DNA of 64,000 nt from Clostridiales bacterium (GCA_022766365.1 JALENW010000012.1:36583-100582); one strand, 5' to 3'. Counted from the stretch's first letter, positions 17,634 to 26,547 are shown. Translations and numbers: made by a program. Notes: a model not told the origin generated them from the letters alone.

Positions 17634-19561
17634 TGAAAAATTCCGATGAGAAGAAAAATGTAATGGGTTGTATGATCAGGGACAAAAAATTTGCTTTTAA
17701 AAGGAAGAAGAGCTTTAGAAATATTGGTATTTTCCTTATAGTAGCTGTGCTTTTGACATTTTCCATGCCGATATATGGAGAAGAAGCTCGTGAGAATACT
17801 CCAAAGGAAGAAGTCGTTTATGTAAACATGACCGCTGACGGCACGGTGAAGAATATGAATGTGGTGAACATTTTTGAACTTGCGCAAGAGACTCAAGTAC
17901 TTGACTACGGGGATTACGACAGTATCAAAGTGTTGAATTCTACGAAAAAAGCTGCTAACAAGCTGGGAATGGTAACGTTAACAGCTCCTAAGGGCAGACT
18001 TTACTATGAGGGCAGTTTAAAAGGCAAAGAACTGCCTTGGATAGTTAAAGTAAGATATTCTCTGGACGGAAAGGATACCACCCCTGATAAGCTTGTAGGC
18101 AAGTCGGGTGCCATGACTATTACTGTGAATATTTCCAAAAACGAGGCCGTTGAGGGGACTTTCTTTGAGGACTATGCTCTGCAGACAAATATTTTGCTCG
18201 ATACATATAAGGCTAAAAATATAAAAGCTGATCACATGACTGTTGCCAACGTAGGAGCTAAAAAACAGCTTACGTATACTGCTCTCCCGGGCAAGGGTGC
18301 AAATTTCACCGTTGAGGCAGATGTCGATGATTTTCAAATGGATGGAATGACTGTAAATGCCGTGCCACTGAATTTGGACATAAAAGTGGATGACCGGGAG
18401 CTACTGGACAAAATAGATGAATTAAAGGGTGCTACCGGTGAGTTGAGCCATGGTTCTGCTGAATTATCTGATGGAATGAAAACTTTCAAAACGCAAGGGA
18501 CGGATAAAATTTATACAGGTGTTAACCGTATGGAGGAAGCTTTACAACAGTTGGATTCTCATTCTAAGGAACTCAGCGGAGGTTCCGAAGAATTTAGAGA
18601 AGCTTTGGAAGAGGTGAACAGACGACTGGAAGATTTTAAAGGGGGGACCGAGAATCTTACCGGACTTAAAGACGGATCAAAGGAGATAGCACAGGGAATA
18701 GAGTCTCTTGTAAACGGTATGACACAGTTGGAACAGGGTGTAAATTATCAGGCATATAAAAACCTCCTGATGGAGAGAGGTCTTGATTTAGATGAACTTC
18801 AAAGGGGGAATCAAGTTGCAGCATCTAAGGTAGATGAACTGGTTGCATCTCTGAATTCTCTGGCTGACCAGATGGAGGCATTAGGATTAAAGGATAAGGC
18901 AGCTGAACTGAGGGTGCAGATCAACGGTATCAGCGAACTTAAGACACTGGCCGAAGGAAACAATGCCGGTATTAAGGGAACTGAGATATATCTTGACGGT
19001 GTGAACGATAAGCTAAAAGTCTTGGTTGGCGGTGGGACTCAGCTTCAGGGCTCATATAAACAGTTCGATGAAAAAATTTCTGAGCTGGTGGATAGTCTTT
19101 CGGAGATTTCTGTGAAAATGAGTCTCCTTGCCCAAGGAATTAATCGACTTGTACTTGAATACGAAAAACTTGATGGAGGCGTTGAAGCTTATACTGACGG
19201 CGTTTCTAAGATCGCATATAATTACGGTGAGATGGCTGCCGGGGTTTCTGATCTTAATAATTCAGCGCAGAAATTGGTAGAAGGATCGGAAGCTCTCAAA
19301 GAGGGAAATTCCAAATTGGACAGAGAAGCCGACAAGATGAAAACCGAGGCAAAGAACAAAATAGACAATCTCATGGGGAATGTGAATGGTTCTAAGAAAC
19401 CTGTACAGTCCTTTGTTTCTTCAAAAAATACCAACGTGAACAGCCTTCAATTTGCTATGAAGACAGATTCCGTTGAAAAACCTGTGGAGAAAAAGCCTGA
19501 AGCCAAGGAGAAAGAAAAAGAAACTTTCTTTAAGAAGCTGTTTAAGCTGTTCAGGGATTAA
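17630..19561 (+). CDS. Secreted/membrane-anchored coiled-coil protein coupled to the MMPL transporter
   Basis: A 643-residue protein. After a basic start a hydrophobic segment (about 31-47, GIFLIVAVLLTFSMPIYG) acts as a signal peptide or anchor. Residues about 55-250 are beta-rich. Residues 260-580 consist of heptad-like repeats with many GS/GA.EL..G units, as in the extracellular part of YhgE/Pip-type proteins associated with MMPL exporters. The lysine-rich C-terminus ends in FFKKLFKLFRD, an amphipathic basic helix. I infer a periplasm-equivalent adaptor for the transporter. The ATGATG start follows AAAAGGAG; either ATG could be used. Confidence 0.8.
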   Translation: MMKNSDEKKNVMGCMIRDKKFAFKRKKSFRNIGIFLIVAVLLTFSMPIYGEEARENTPKEEVVYVNMTADGTVKNMNVVNIFELAQETQVLDYGDYDSIKVLNSTKKAANKLGMVTLTAPKGRLYYEGSLKGKELPWIVKVRYSLDGKDTTPDKLVGKSGAMTITVNISKNEAVEGTFFEDYALQTNILLDTYKAKNIKADHMTVANVGAKKQLTYTALPGKGANFTVEADVDDFQMDGMTVNAVPLNLDIKVDDRELLDKIDELKGATGELSHGSAELSDGMKTFKTQGTDKIYTGVNRMEEALQQLDSHSKELSGGSEEFREALEEVNRRLEDFKGGTENLTGLKDGSKEIAQGIESLVNGMTQLEQGVNYQAYKNLLMERGLDLDELQRGNQVAASKVDELVASLNSLADQMEALGLKDKAAELRVQINGISELKTLAEGNNAGIKGTEIYLDGVNDKLKVLVGGGTQLQGSYKQFDEKISELVDSLSEISVKMSLLAQGINRLVLEYEKLDGGVEAYTDGVSKIAYNYGEMAAGVSDLNNSAQKLVEGSEALKEGNSKLDREADKMKTEAKNKIDNLMGNVNGSKKPVQSFVSSKNTNVNSLQFAMKTDSVEKPVEKKPEAKEKEKETFFKKLFKLFRD

Positions 19562-19657
19562 TAATTAATAGAAATCTTTAAAGGATTGAATATGCAATAT
19601 AAATGGTGAGATGTTGAGAAAGTGACAAAAATCGGCATTAGTATGGCATATTTTGAT

Positions 19658-19676
19658 TATGAGAAGTTTTCTCATA
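19658..19676. repeat. 8-bp inverted repeat upstream of the YdbC-like gene
   Basis: TATGAGAA, GTT, TTCTCATA is a perfect dyad 71 bases before the next start. It could be an operator or a weak hairpin ending the upstream transcript; there is no T-run. Confidence 0.4.
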
Positions 19677-19746
19677 GAAATACAGCCTAAGATGAATTAT
19701 TCTTTATATCACCTACACTAATAACTATATTAAGGAGGAGAAAGTG

Positions 19747-19995
19747 ATGGAGAATAAGAGCACGGTTACCTACAGAATAACCAGGAGTTTCGGTGCAATC
19801 AGACAGACGGATAGAGGTTGGACCAGGGAACTTAATATGGTTTCTTGGAATGATATGCCCGAGAAGTTTGATATTCGTGATTGGAATGATGATCACAGCA
19901 AGTGCGGGAGAGGGATTACTCTGACTGTGGAGGAAATGGAAACCCTTCTTGAGCTTGCCCAAAATGGCCTTGAGAAAGTGAAGGCAGACGAATAG
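19747..19995 (+). CDS. YdbC/PC4-like single-stranded DNA-binding protein
   Basis: An 82-residue protein of the YdbC family, whose fold resembles the eukaryotic coactivator PC4 and binds single-stranded DNA. The family sequence is visible: SFGAIRQTDRGWTRELNMVSW, KFDIRDW, HSKCGRGITLT. I chose ATG at 19747 because AAGGAGGAG lies 7-14 bases upstream; a GTG directly before it is unlikely. It stands alone between the coiled-coil gene and the nucleoside kinase. Confidence 0.85.
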   Translation: MENKSTVTYRITRSFGAIRQTDRGWTRELNMVSWNDMPEKFDIRDWNDDHSKCGRGITLTVEEMETLLELAQNGLEKVKADE

Positions 19996-20125
19996 AATTA
20001 ATTTGTGACGGGTACGGAGCAAATCCGGAGCGTAGACGGGCAGGTTGTGCAAAGCTTGCGGCATTTTTAGATTTTGACAGCATTTATTTAATTGGGATAA
20101 ACGGAATTTGTGTAGGGAGGATGCG

Positions 20126-21793
20126 ATGAAAATCAAATTAAAGCTTGGGCCTCGCGAAGAATGGAGAGATTATGCCTTTGTAGATGGTATGAGAGTGGAA
20201 GATGTTTATAAGGCGTTTAAGGAAGATCTCCCATACTCAATCTATGCAGCCAATGTAGATAACGATTATAAGGATTTGAATTATCTGCTTAAGGATGGCT
20301 CTGAGGTTGAGCTTCTTGATATCAGGACTCAAGCCGCAAACTATGTGTATCAGTATAGCTTGACTCTGCTCCTGCTTCGTGCCGTGAACACGGTGTGGGG
20401 AGAATCAGCACAGATAGTGATTCAAAATTCACTTAACAAAGGACTTTATATAGAAGCTCAGAAAAAGCATGGCATTTCGGACGAAGATGTATCGGCGGTT
20501 GATAGAGAGATGAGACGGTTGGTTGAAGCGGATTTGCCTATAATTTTGGAACAAGTTTCAAGAGACGAGGCTATTCGGATTCTCTCTGAAGATGGCATGG
20601 AGGAAAAGAAACGCATTCTTCAGGAAGAATTAAATCTGAAAACGGTGAGGTTCTATACTTTAGATGGATATAGAGATTTTTTCTATGGACTGATGGTGCC
20701 ATCTACAGGTTATCTGCGGCATTTTGAACTTTTGAAGTACAGGAAGGGACTACTTTTGCGGTTCCCACATCCTTCTAATCCGGATGTGATTCCCGAATTC
20801 AGGGAAGAAAACCAGATGTATCGCACATTCGCTGAGCAGAAAATATGGGATGGACTTCTGGGTATAAATTATGTGTTTGATTTGAATGAGAAGATTTCCA
20901 GCGGCGAATATGTGGATTTGATGCTTCTATCAGAGGCTCTTCATGAGAAGAAGATAAGTCAGATAGCCGATCAGATCAAGAGGCAGAAAAAGAGGATCGT
21001 TTTAATTGCCGGCCCCTCATCTTCCGGAAAGACCACATTCGCCCGCAGATTGTGTATTCAGCTCAGAGTAAACGGACTGTCGCCCCTCTATATGGGAACT
21101 GATGACTATTTTGTAGAGAGAGCGGATACGCCTCTGGATGAATATGGAGAACCGGATTTTGAAAATTTAAGAGCACTTGATATTGAACTCTTTAACTCCA
21201 ATATGAACGATCTTCTGAACGGAAAGGAAGTTGACCTCCCGAGCTTTGATTTTTTGGTCGGCACCAAGACTTTCGGAAAGAGAAAGATCTCCATAAAATC
21301 AGATCAGCCTATTGTAATTGAAGGGATTCATGCATTGAACGACGAACTTACGCCTTATATTCCGAAGGACGAAAAGTTCAAAATTTACATAAGTCCTCTT
21401 ACACAGCTCAACATCGATCCACATAACAGGGTACCGACCACGGATGAAAGAATGCTGAGAAGGATGGTGAGAGACAGCCAGTTCAGAGGACATGATGCAA
21501 AGAGCACCATAGCCAGTTGGCATAAGGTTCGTGCAGGTGAAGATAAAAATATTTTCCCATACAGTGATGAAGCTGATGTTTTGTTTAATTCATATCATGT
21601 ATATGAGATTGCAGTATTGAAGAAATATGCCAAGCCCCTGCTTGAGCAAGTTGGACCTGATGAAGACGAGTACGCAGAAGCCAGACGCTTGCTGAGGTTT
21701 CTGAGATTTTTCCGTGAGATCGAAGATGATTCGGTAATTGTAAATAACTCTATAATCAGGGAGTTTGTGGGAGGAAGTATCTTTGTGGATTAG
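20126..21793 (+). CDS. Nucleoside (uridine-kinase-like) kinase with N-terminal TGS/ThrRS-like domains
   Basis: A 555-residue fusion common in Clostridia. Residues 1-70 resemble a TGS domain, about 75-215 the second additional domain of threonyl-tRNA synthetase, and about 285-480 is a P-loop kinase of the uridine kinase/phosphoribulokinase class: LIAGPSSSGKTTFARRL, DDYFV, and IVIEGIHALND. The true nucleoside substrate is uncertain. I chose ATG at 20126 because GGGAGG lies just upstream; the in-frame TTG at 20108 precedes that site. The next gene follows after nine bases. Confidence 0.88.
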   Translation: MKIKLKLGPREEWRDYAFVDGMRVEDVYKAFKEDLPYSIYAANVDNDYKDLNYLLKDGSEVELLDIRTQAANYVYQYSLTLLLLRAVNTVWGESAQIVIQNSLNKGLYIEAQKKHGISDEDVSAVDREMRRLVEADLPIILEQVSRDEAIRILSEDGMEEKKRILQEELNLKTVRFYTLDGYRDFFYGLMVPSTGYLRHFELLKYRKGLLLRFPHPSNPDVIPEFREENQMYRTFAEQKIWDGLLGINYVFDLNEKISSGEYVDLMLLSEALHEKKISQIADQIKRQKKRIVLIAGPSSSGKTTFARRLCIQLRVNGLSPLYMGTDDYFVERADTPLDEYGEPDFENLRALDIELFNSNMNDLLNGKEVDLPSFDFLVGTKTFGKRKISIKSDQPIVIEGIHALNDELTPYIPKDEKFKIYISPLTQLNIDPHNRVPTTDERMLRRMVRDSQFRGHDAKSTIASWHKVRAGEDKNIFPYSDEADVLFNSYHVYEIAVLKKYAKPLLEQVGPDEDEYAEARRLLRFLRFFREIEDDSVIVNNSIIREFVGGSIFVD

Positions 21794-21802
21794 GGGGATT
21801 TA

Positions 21803-22513
21803 ATGGAATTCAACCTTCAAGACCCTACGTATGAGAATACGAAACCATTGGGTGAATCCTTGCTCAACGGTCTTTCGCACATGTCCCAAGGTGGTGGTGT
21901 ATATGCCTTTGCCACTTCGGAGGGAGTTAAGGCCATTCTCGGAGATCGGCGATTTAGGGACTTTATCTCAAAGGGATATTACTATCTGGTTGTTGGTACA
22001 GATGATATAACTGATATTGCTGCTCTCAATACACTCAAATTGTTTGAGGAGGAATATAAGGGTCATTTGACTGTCAAAGTATACATACATAGTGGTGTAG
22101 GTTCAATCCTCCATCCTAAGTACAGTTGGTTCAAAGGTTATTGCTCAACCGGTCTTACAGAGGAAATTGCCGGTGGAAAAATACATAGCGAAAATATGGC
22201 TCATTTATCCGGAACATCGAAAAATACAGAAACAATCAAAGGTGTTCTCATCATCGGTTCCGGAAATCTTACAAAACGTGGCATGAAAAACAATAGAGAA
22301 GCATATGTGGTCATTCCGTGTGGCGGAAGAGATATCCTGGAAGTTGAAGACGAGTGGCAAAGATGGATAAACCACAGCCGAGTATGCCTTTATGATTTGA
22401 ATCATGCTGTAGAAATCCTTGCAAAGAGAGATAAAACTATCCTTGGTCGTATAATGCCTGCAATTAAAAAAGTGTTAATGCGATTCGGAGGCAAAGCGAA
22501 AAACGAGAGATAA
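21803..22513 (+). CDS. Phospholipase D-like domain protein
   Basis: A 236-residue protein with a single HKD-type half-site: HPKYSWFKG near residue 94 supplies the H.K pair, and IIGSGNLTKRGMKNNREA near 150 matches the following GS.N segment of PLD-like nucleases. Enzymes with one half-site work as dimers, often as DNA endonucleases, so a nuclease is possible, but no partner domain (helicase or DNA-binding) is seen. The aspartate of the full HKD motif is not obvious. The start follows AGGGGGAT, nine bases after the kinase gene, so the two are probably co-transcribed. Confidence 0.65.
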   Translation: MEFNLQDPTYENTKPLGESLLNGLSHMSQGGGVYAFATSEGVKAILGDRRFRDFISKGYYYLVVGTDDITDIAALNTLKLFEEEYKGHLTVKVYIHSGVGSILHPKYSWFKGYCSTGLTEEIAGGKIHSENMAHLSGTSKNTETIKGVLIIGSGNLTKRGMKNNREAYVVIPCGGRDILEVEDEWQRWINHSRVCLYDLNHAVEILAKRDKTILGRIMPAIKKVLMRFGGKAKNER

Positions 22514-22656
22514 GGTATAGGAATTTTGTAATGGTTGAGAGAGGGATTCTAATAAACATTGGAAATGCAGGTGTAATCGTATATATACAATAGGCTACTT
22601 TATCAAAGCCGACATGAATTTCAAAATTTCAATAAATGTATGAAGGAGATTGAGAT

Positions 22657-23166
22657 ATGGCAAGAGAAATGAGAAGAAAGCGACAAAGTTTAAGTGCGAA
22701 AGCGATCACAGAGGTTCTTGAGAGAAATAATGCGGCCATCTTATCGCTAATAGGCGATGATGGTTACCCATACGGTGTTCCACTGACTTATGTTTATGGT
22801 AATGATGGGAATTTCTATTTTCACTCTGCCAAGATCGGTCACAAAATAGATGCAATCAGAAATAATTCAAAAGCCTGTGTTACAGTAATTGATGAAAATA
22901 ATGTTGTACCGGAGGAGTACACCACGTATTTCAGAAGCGTTATAGCTACAGGTGAAGTTTCTATTCTGGATAGTGATGAAGAAAAATTAGATAAAATCAA
23001 ACTTTTAAGTCAAAAAATTCGTCCGGGCGCTGAAAAGGAAATGAACGAAGCTATCGATAGAGAATGGAAAGGCTTTGTGATTATCAGATTTAAACCTGTA
23101 GATATTAAGGGAAAAGAGGCCATAGAGCTGGTTAAAAAAGAAGGACAAATTTCTAGAGATATATAA
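22657..23166 (+). CDS. Pyridoxamine 5'-phosphate oxidase family protein (Nim-like)
   Basis: A 169-residue split-barrel flavoprotein related to 5-nitroimidazole reductases (NimA). Visible features: an N-terminal MRRKRQ...L basic start, the strand pair AAILSLIGDDGYPYGVPLTYVY, FYFHSAKIGHKIDAI (flavin phosphate-binding region with His), and FRSVIATGEVSIL. FMN or another flavin is expected as cofactor; the substrate is unknown, and drug resistance cannot be inferred from sequence. GAAGGAGATTGAG precedes the ATG. A terminator follows at 23231. Confidence 0.88.
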   Translation: MAREMRRKRQSLSAKAITEVLERNNAAILSLIGDDGYPYGVPLTYVYGNDGNFYFHSAKIGHKIDAIRNNSKACVTVIDENNVVPEEYTTYFRSVIATGEVSILDSDEEKLDKIKLLSQKIRPGAEKEMNEAIDREWKGFVIIRFKPVDIKGKEAIELVKKEGQISRDI

Positions 23167-23230
23167 AATTTTATTCACAAATAATGGGTACTTTCCCGGT
23201 TGAAAGGGCTTTGTTTCAATGTAATTAAAG

Positions 23231-23275
23231 CCGGGGGTGTTTGCAGGTTTTTGTATAAATCCCCCGGTTTTAAAA
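23231..23275 (+). terminator. Rho-independent terminator after the Nim-like gene
   Basis: CCGGGGG (23231-23237) pairs with CCCCCGG (23261-23267), followed by TTTTAAAA. The loop of 23 bases is long. It sits between convergent transcription units. Confidence 0.75.
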
Positions 23276-23389
23276 TTGAAAAGCAATTAGTGAAATTTCA
23301 GCATGGGTATCAACATTTACCGTTTCAATAGAATTTATATTGTATTATGATAATTCAACGTCCGTGGTATGACAATAGATATACTCTTT

Positions 23390-24577
23390 CTACAGGAAGT
23401 TTTTCATTATTGAGGCAAATACGACACTTCCTATAGTTACCGTTACAAATCCTGCAATCAGTATTGCGGGCAACACTGAATTCATCAGTTTTTCTCGTTC
23501 GTCTGTGTTATCGGTTACTGCTTTGACAGATTCTACAGTCAGCATATAATTCATAGGAAAGCCCAGCAAACAATTCAACGCTAGTGAAAATGAAAGCTCT
23601 TTTGGTACTTTGAGTAATTTCCCCATAATTCCTGAACCGAGGAAAATTCCTATAATACCAAGTAACAATAGGCCAAGTACAAGCCCTAAAATGCCCATTA
23701 GGGTTTTTTGATCCAAAGCAAACAATGTGGAAAAAACAGTTATTAAAGACGACCACATCAGGAAGCTTTTAGATCCGGATTTTTCCATACAGTCTTTTTC
23801 TATAATTCCTAAATGGGAACATATGAAACCTAAGGCTAAAGCAAAAACTGTAGGTGAGACTTTGCCTCCGAAAAGACCTGCAATTGAGTTGGCTATGACC
23901 GCAAGAATTGCCAACTGACCCAAATAATAAGCCATGCTTTTGTATTTCTGCGGAATTCTGTTAAGAATCGTATTTTTATTTTCAATGTCATCATTGCCAA
24001 GGGGTAGGAATTTGCTCATTGAAGAATCATTTAGAGTTCTTTTACATACTCTTTTCAAGAAAACAGGCATCAGTATAAACCCGGGCAAAGAATGCACTGC
24101 CAAAATTAAAGCCGCTGCACCGGCTGCCTTGGCATTTCCAAGTGCCAGAGCAGCATTCATCATTTCCAAGCCGGCTACCACACCTCCACAGAGTGGTGGA
24201 GCGATAATCATAGCATATTCTTTACCGAAAATACTTCCGCCAATGAAGATAACGATTAATGCGATTACAACCATTGCGGCGAGACAAATTAACACAGTTC
24301 TCCATTGAACTTTCAGCTGTTTTGGACTTATGGATGAGCCCATATCAACTAAAAACATCAAAATGATACCGGAAGCGTATGCTGATGTAAATCCCGGTAT
24401 TTCTACAAGATTATCGGGTGCAATTCCTGTCCAAACACATGCAAGTATGATAATTACAAATACAAGCATGCCGGGGACAAAGGCCTTCGTTTTTGTGGAT
24501 ATAAAATCTCCTAAAAGCTGTGACAGCAATAAAATCGCCAGAGCTGCAATAGGAGTAGTGCTTACAAATGTATCCAT
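23390..24577 (-). CDS. Putative permease of unknown specificity
   Basis: A 395-residue integral membrane protein with about eleven hydrophobic helices arranged as two similar halves. Halves show glycine-rich motifs: IIAPPLCGGVVAGLEMMNAA near 130 and LNCLLGFPMNYMLTVE near 337. The layout recalls sodium-coupled carboxylate or glutamate transporters, but I cannot assign a family. It is 15 bases downstream of the M20 amidohydrolase gene on the same strand and starts after AAAGGAGAAG, so the pair probably imports and hydrolyses an N-acylated amino acid or small peptide. Confidence 0.7.
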   Translation of the reverse strand: MDTFVSTTPIAALAILLLSQLLGDFISTKTKAFVPGMLVFVIIILACVWTGIAPDNLVEIPGFTSAYASGIILMFLVDMGSSISPKQLKVQWRTVLICLAAMVVIALIVIFIGGSIFGKEYAMIIAPPLCGGVVAGLEMMNAALALGNAKAAGAAALILAVHSLPGFILMPVFLKRVCKRTLNDSSMSKFLPLGNDDIENKNTILNRIPQKYKSMAYYLGQLAILAVIANSIAGLFGGKVSPTVFALALGFICSHLGIIEKDCMEKSGSKSFLMWSSLITVFSTLFALDQKTLMGILGLVLGLLLLGIIGIFLGSGIMGKLLKVPKELSFSLALNCLLGFPMNYMLTVESVKAVTDNTDEREKLMNSVLPAILIAGFVTVTIGSVVFASIMKNFL

Positions 24578-24592
24578 ATGAGTTCTTCTCCT

Positions 24593-25768
24593 TTAAAAGT
24601 TGTTTAACAAAGCCAAGGCTGTTTCAACGCAACAGGCTGTAATATAAGGGATGCAGTTATCATCAGGGAGAAAGTCGGGACTATGGATATCTACATATGA
24701 TGAATTAGCAGGAGTACATCCGATTAAAATATAATATCCGGAGGTTTTTTGTTGATAATATGAAAAATCATCACTTTGAGTCAATCCATCACAGTCAATT
24801 ATACCTTGCTCTCCCAGGACCTTTTGGCAGCAATTTCTTATGGTTTTTCCGAGCTCTTTGTCATTATATACAGGTGGAACATACATACTCCATTCAACCC
24901 AACCCTCTGCACCATAGGCTTCCGCAGTATTTTTGACAATTCTCTCGAGATCTTTGCGAAGTTCGCTTCTTTTTTCCTCGGTATAACACCTTATTGTTCC
25001 CGACATTTCTGTAAAATCAGAAATAATGTTATGTCTTGTCCCGGATTTCATTGTACATATGGTAACAACTGCGCTTTCTCTGGGATCGGTGTCGTGACTG
25101 ATAATAGATTGAGTGTTAAGGACGATGGCACTTGCAGCCAATAAAGCGTCTATTGAACCTTTAGGCTGTGCACCGTGTCCAGCTTTTCCCTTTACAAAAA
25201 TCTTAAAACCTTCCCCTGCAAACATCAACCCTCCATCACGGAGTCCGACGGTTCCGGTTTCTAAAAAAGGCATAACATGATATCCTACAACTGCACTTAC
25301 ATCTTTAATAAAATCATTTTCTTTCATCATTGAAGATGCTCCTAAAACAAGCTCCTCTGCAGGTTGAAAAATCAGCTTTATTTTTCCTGAAAAATTATTT
25401 CTTTCGGATTCTAATATTTTTGCGATGGCAAGCAAACTTGCTGTATGGATATCGTGCCCACAGGCGTGCATGATTCCGGGTCGTTCAGAAGCAAATTCGG
25501 CTCCCGTTGTTTCGGTAATCTCAAGGGCATCCATATCTGCACGAAAAGCGATTACTTTTCCACATTCAGATTTAGTACCTGTAATTTCGCCAACTATACC
25601 GGTTTTTCCCACCGCTGTCCAGGGGATTTTCATGTTGTCAAGTTCATGTTTTACAAGTGAGGATGTTTCAAATTCCTTAAATGAAAGCTCAGGGTTTTTG
25701 TGTATTCTTTCTCTTATTTCTTTTGCATAAGAATACAGGTTTCTCGCTTTCTCTAACTGGTTGGTCAC
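24593..25768 (-). CDS. M20 family metallo-amidohydrolase
   Basis: Zinc/manganese amidohydrolase of the IAA-amino acid hydrolase/carboxypeptidase branch, cleaving an N-acyl amino acid or dipeptide in the cytosol. Metal-binding motifs are visible: MHACGHDIHTAS with the central dinuclear ligands, FQPAEE with the catalytic glutamate pair, and the distal HSPDF. An earlier in-frame ATG (25900) would put the coding region over the palindrome; the GTG at 25768 is eight bases after AAAGGAGG and gives 391 residues, the family norm. It forms an operon with the permease and is divergent from an Lrp-type regulator. Confidence 0.9.
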   Translation of the reverse strand: MTNQLEKARNLYSYAKEIRERIHKNPELSFKEFETSSLVKHELDNMKIPWTAVGKTGIVGEITGTKSECGKVIAFRADMDALEITETTGAEFASERPGIMHACGHDIHTASLLAIAKILESERNNFSGKIKLIFQPAEELVLGASSMMKENDFIKDVSAVVGYHVMPFLETGTVGLRDGGLMFAGEGFKIFVKGKAGHGAQPKGSIDALLAASAIVLNTQSIISHDTDPRESAVVTICTMKSGTRHNIISDFTEMSGTIRCYTEEKRSELRKDLERIVKNTAEAYGAEGWVEWSMYVPPVYNDKELGKTIRNCCQKVLGEQGIIDCDGLTQSDDFSYYQQKTSGYYILIGCTPANSSYVDIHSPDFLPDDNCIPYITACCVETALALLNNF

Positions 25769-25803
25769 GCTGTACACCTCCTTTAATTCAAATTTATTTA
25801 ATA

Positions 25804-25843
25804 ATAATTTACGATGTATCATTAATGATACATCGTAAATTAT
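25804..25843. repeat. Perfect 40-bp palindrome in the divergent promoter region
   Basis: The 20-base left arm ATAATTTACGATGTATCATT (25804-25823) is directly followed by its exact reverse complement (25824-25843). It lies 36 bases before the amidohydrolase GTG and 110 bases before the -35 of the Lrp-type regulator. GATAAT at its outer right edge (minus strand) could be the -10 of the amidohydrolase operon, so a protein bound here would cover its transcription start. Confidence 0.9.
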
Positions 25844-25952
25844 CGCTTGAAAAGTTGTTTTAAAATATCGATAAAAAACCCTTATTTTAAATAAATACAC
25901 CTTAATATTTAAGTTTTTGTTTTAAAAATACAATATTTTTTATTGTATTACA

Positions 25953-25981
25953 TTGACAAGTATTCTTTTAGCTTTCATAAT
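25953..25981 (+). promoter_or_regulatory. Promoter of the Lrp-type regulator gene
   Basis: TTGACA (25953-25958) and CATAAT (25976-25981) are separated by 17 bases, 32 bases before the chosen ATG at 26013. The promoter overlaps the longer reading frame, which supports the shorter start. Confidence 0.85.
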
Positions 25982-26012
25982 TATCTACAATACCGGAAGG
26001 AGGAAACAGACG

Positions 26013-26447
26013 ATGTTAGATCCCATTGATATGAATATTCTTGAAGAATTGAAGAAGAATTCCCGTGCTCCGTTGAAATATATAAGTTCACGTGTGTCTC
26101 TTTCTGTGCCTGCAGTAGGAGAGCGTATTAGAAAGATGGAAAGAAACGGATATATCAAACAATACACTCTTAAAATAAATACTGATCTGATCAATAATGA
26201 ACATTTGTTTTTTTGTTTAATTACAACCACAGGCAATGACAGCTCTATTGGCGAAGCGTTGCGCAATTTTGCTAAAGACCATAATGAACTTTTGGAATGT
26301 CACCGTATTCTCGGTGAATATGAATATATTTTAAAGGTATGCCTGCCATCTGAACGTGCGATAGAACCTTTTTTAATATCTCTTCGTGAAGAAATCGGGA
26401 TTAAGAAAAGTGTCACATTTACCGTTTTATCTTCCCTTTGGACGTGA
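26013..26447 (+). CDS. Lrp/AsnC family transcriptional regulator
   Basis: A 144-residue DNA-binding protein that responds to an amino acid or related ligand. Residues 1-60 form the helix-turn-helix (LDPIDMNILEELKKNSRAP, then SVPAVGERIRKMERNGYI), and 65-144 the RAM/AsnC ligand-binding domain, with GEYEYILKVCLPS as its central strand. The ATG follows GGAAGGAGGAAACAG. As it is divergent from a permease/amidohydrolase pair with a palindrome between, it is the probable regulator of that pair and of itself; the ligand may be the amino acid released. Confidence 0.92.
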   Translation: MLDPIDMNILEELKKNSRAPLKYISSRVSLSVPAVGERIRKMERNGYIKQYTLKINTDLINNEHLFFCLITTTGNDSSIGEALRNFAKDHNELLECHRILGEYEYILKVCLPSERAIEPFLISLREEIGIKKSVTFTVLSSLWT

Positions 26448-26499
26448 CTTATGTTGTTGAACGGAGTGCGTATCTGATGTTTGCATGAGTAAAATAAAA

Positions 26500-26547
26500 A
26501 TCCTCCCGGATTAATATGGTTTCAAATTAATCTGAGAGGATATTATT
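26500..26547 (+). terminator. Rho-independent terminator after the Lrp-type gene
   Basis: ATCCTCCCGGATTAAT (26500-26515) pairs nearly fully with ATTAATCTGAGAGGAT (26526-26541), followed by ATTATTT. It lies in a convergent gap and could serve the opposite gene as well. Confidence 0.75.

Noticed and set aside
25769..25900. Upstream ATG extending the M20 amidohydrolase by 44 residues
   Set aside because: The extension reads through the 40-bp palindrome and lacks family similarity; GTG at 25768 has AAAGGAGG at good spacing.
25953..26012. TTG start extending the Lrp-type regulator by 20 residues
   Set aside because: This TTG is the first base triplet of the -35 TTGACA; the ATG at 26013 has a strong ribosome binding site and matches the family N-terminus.
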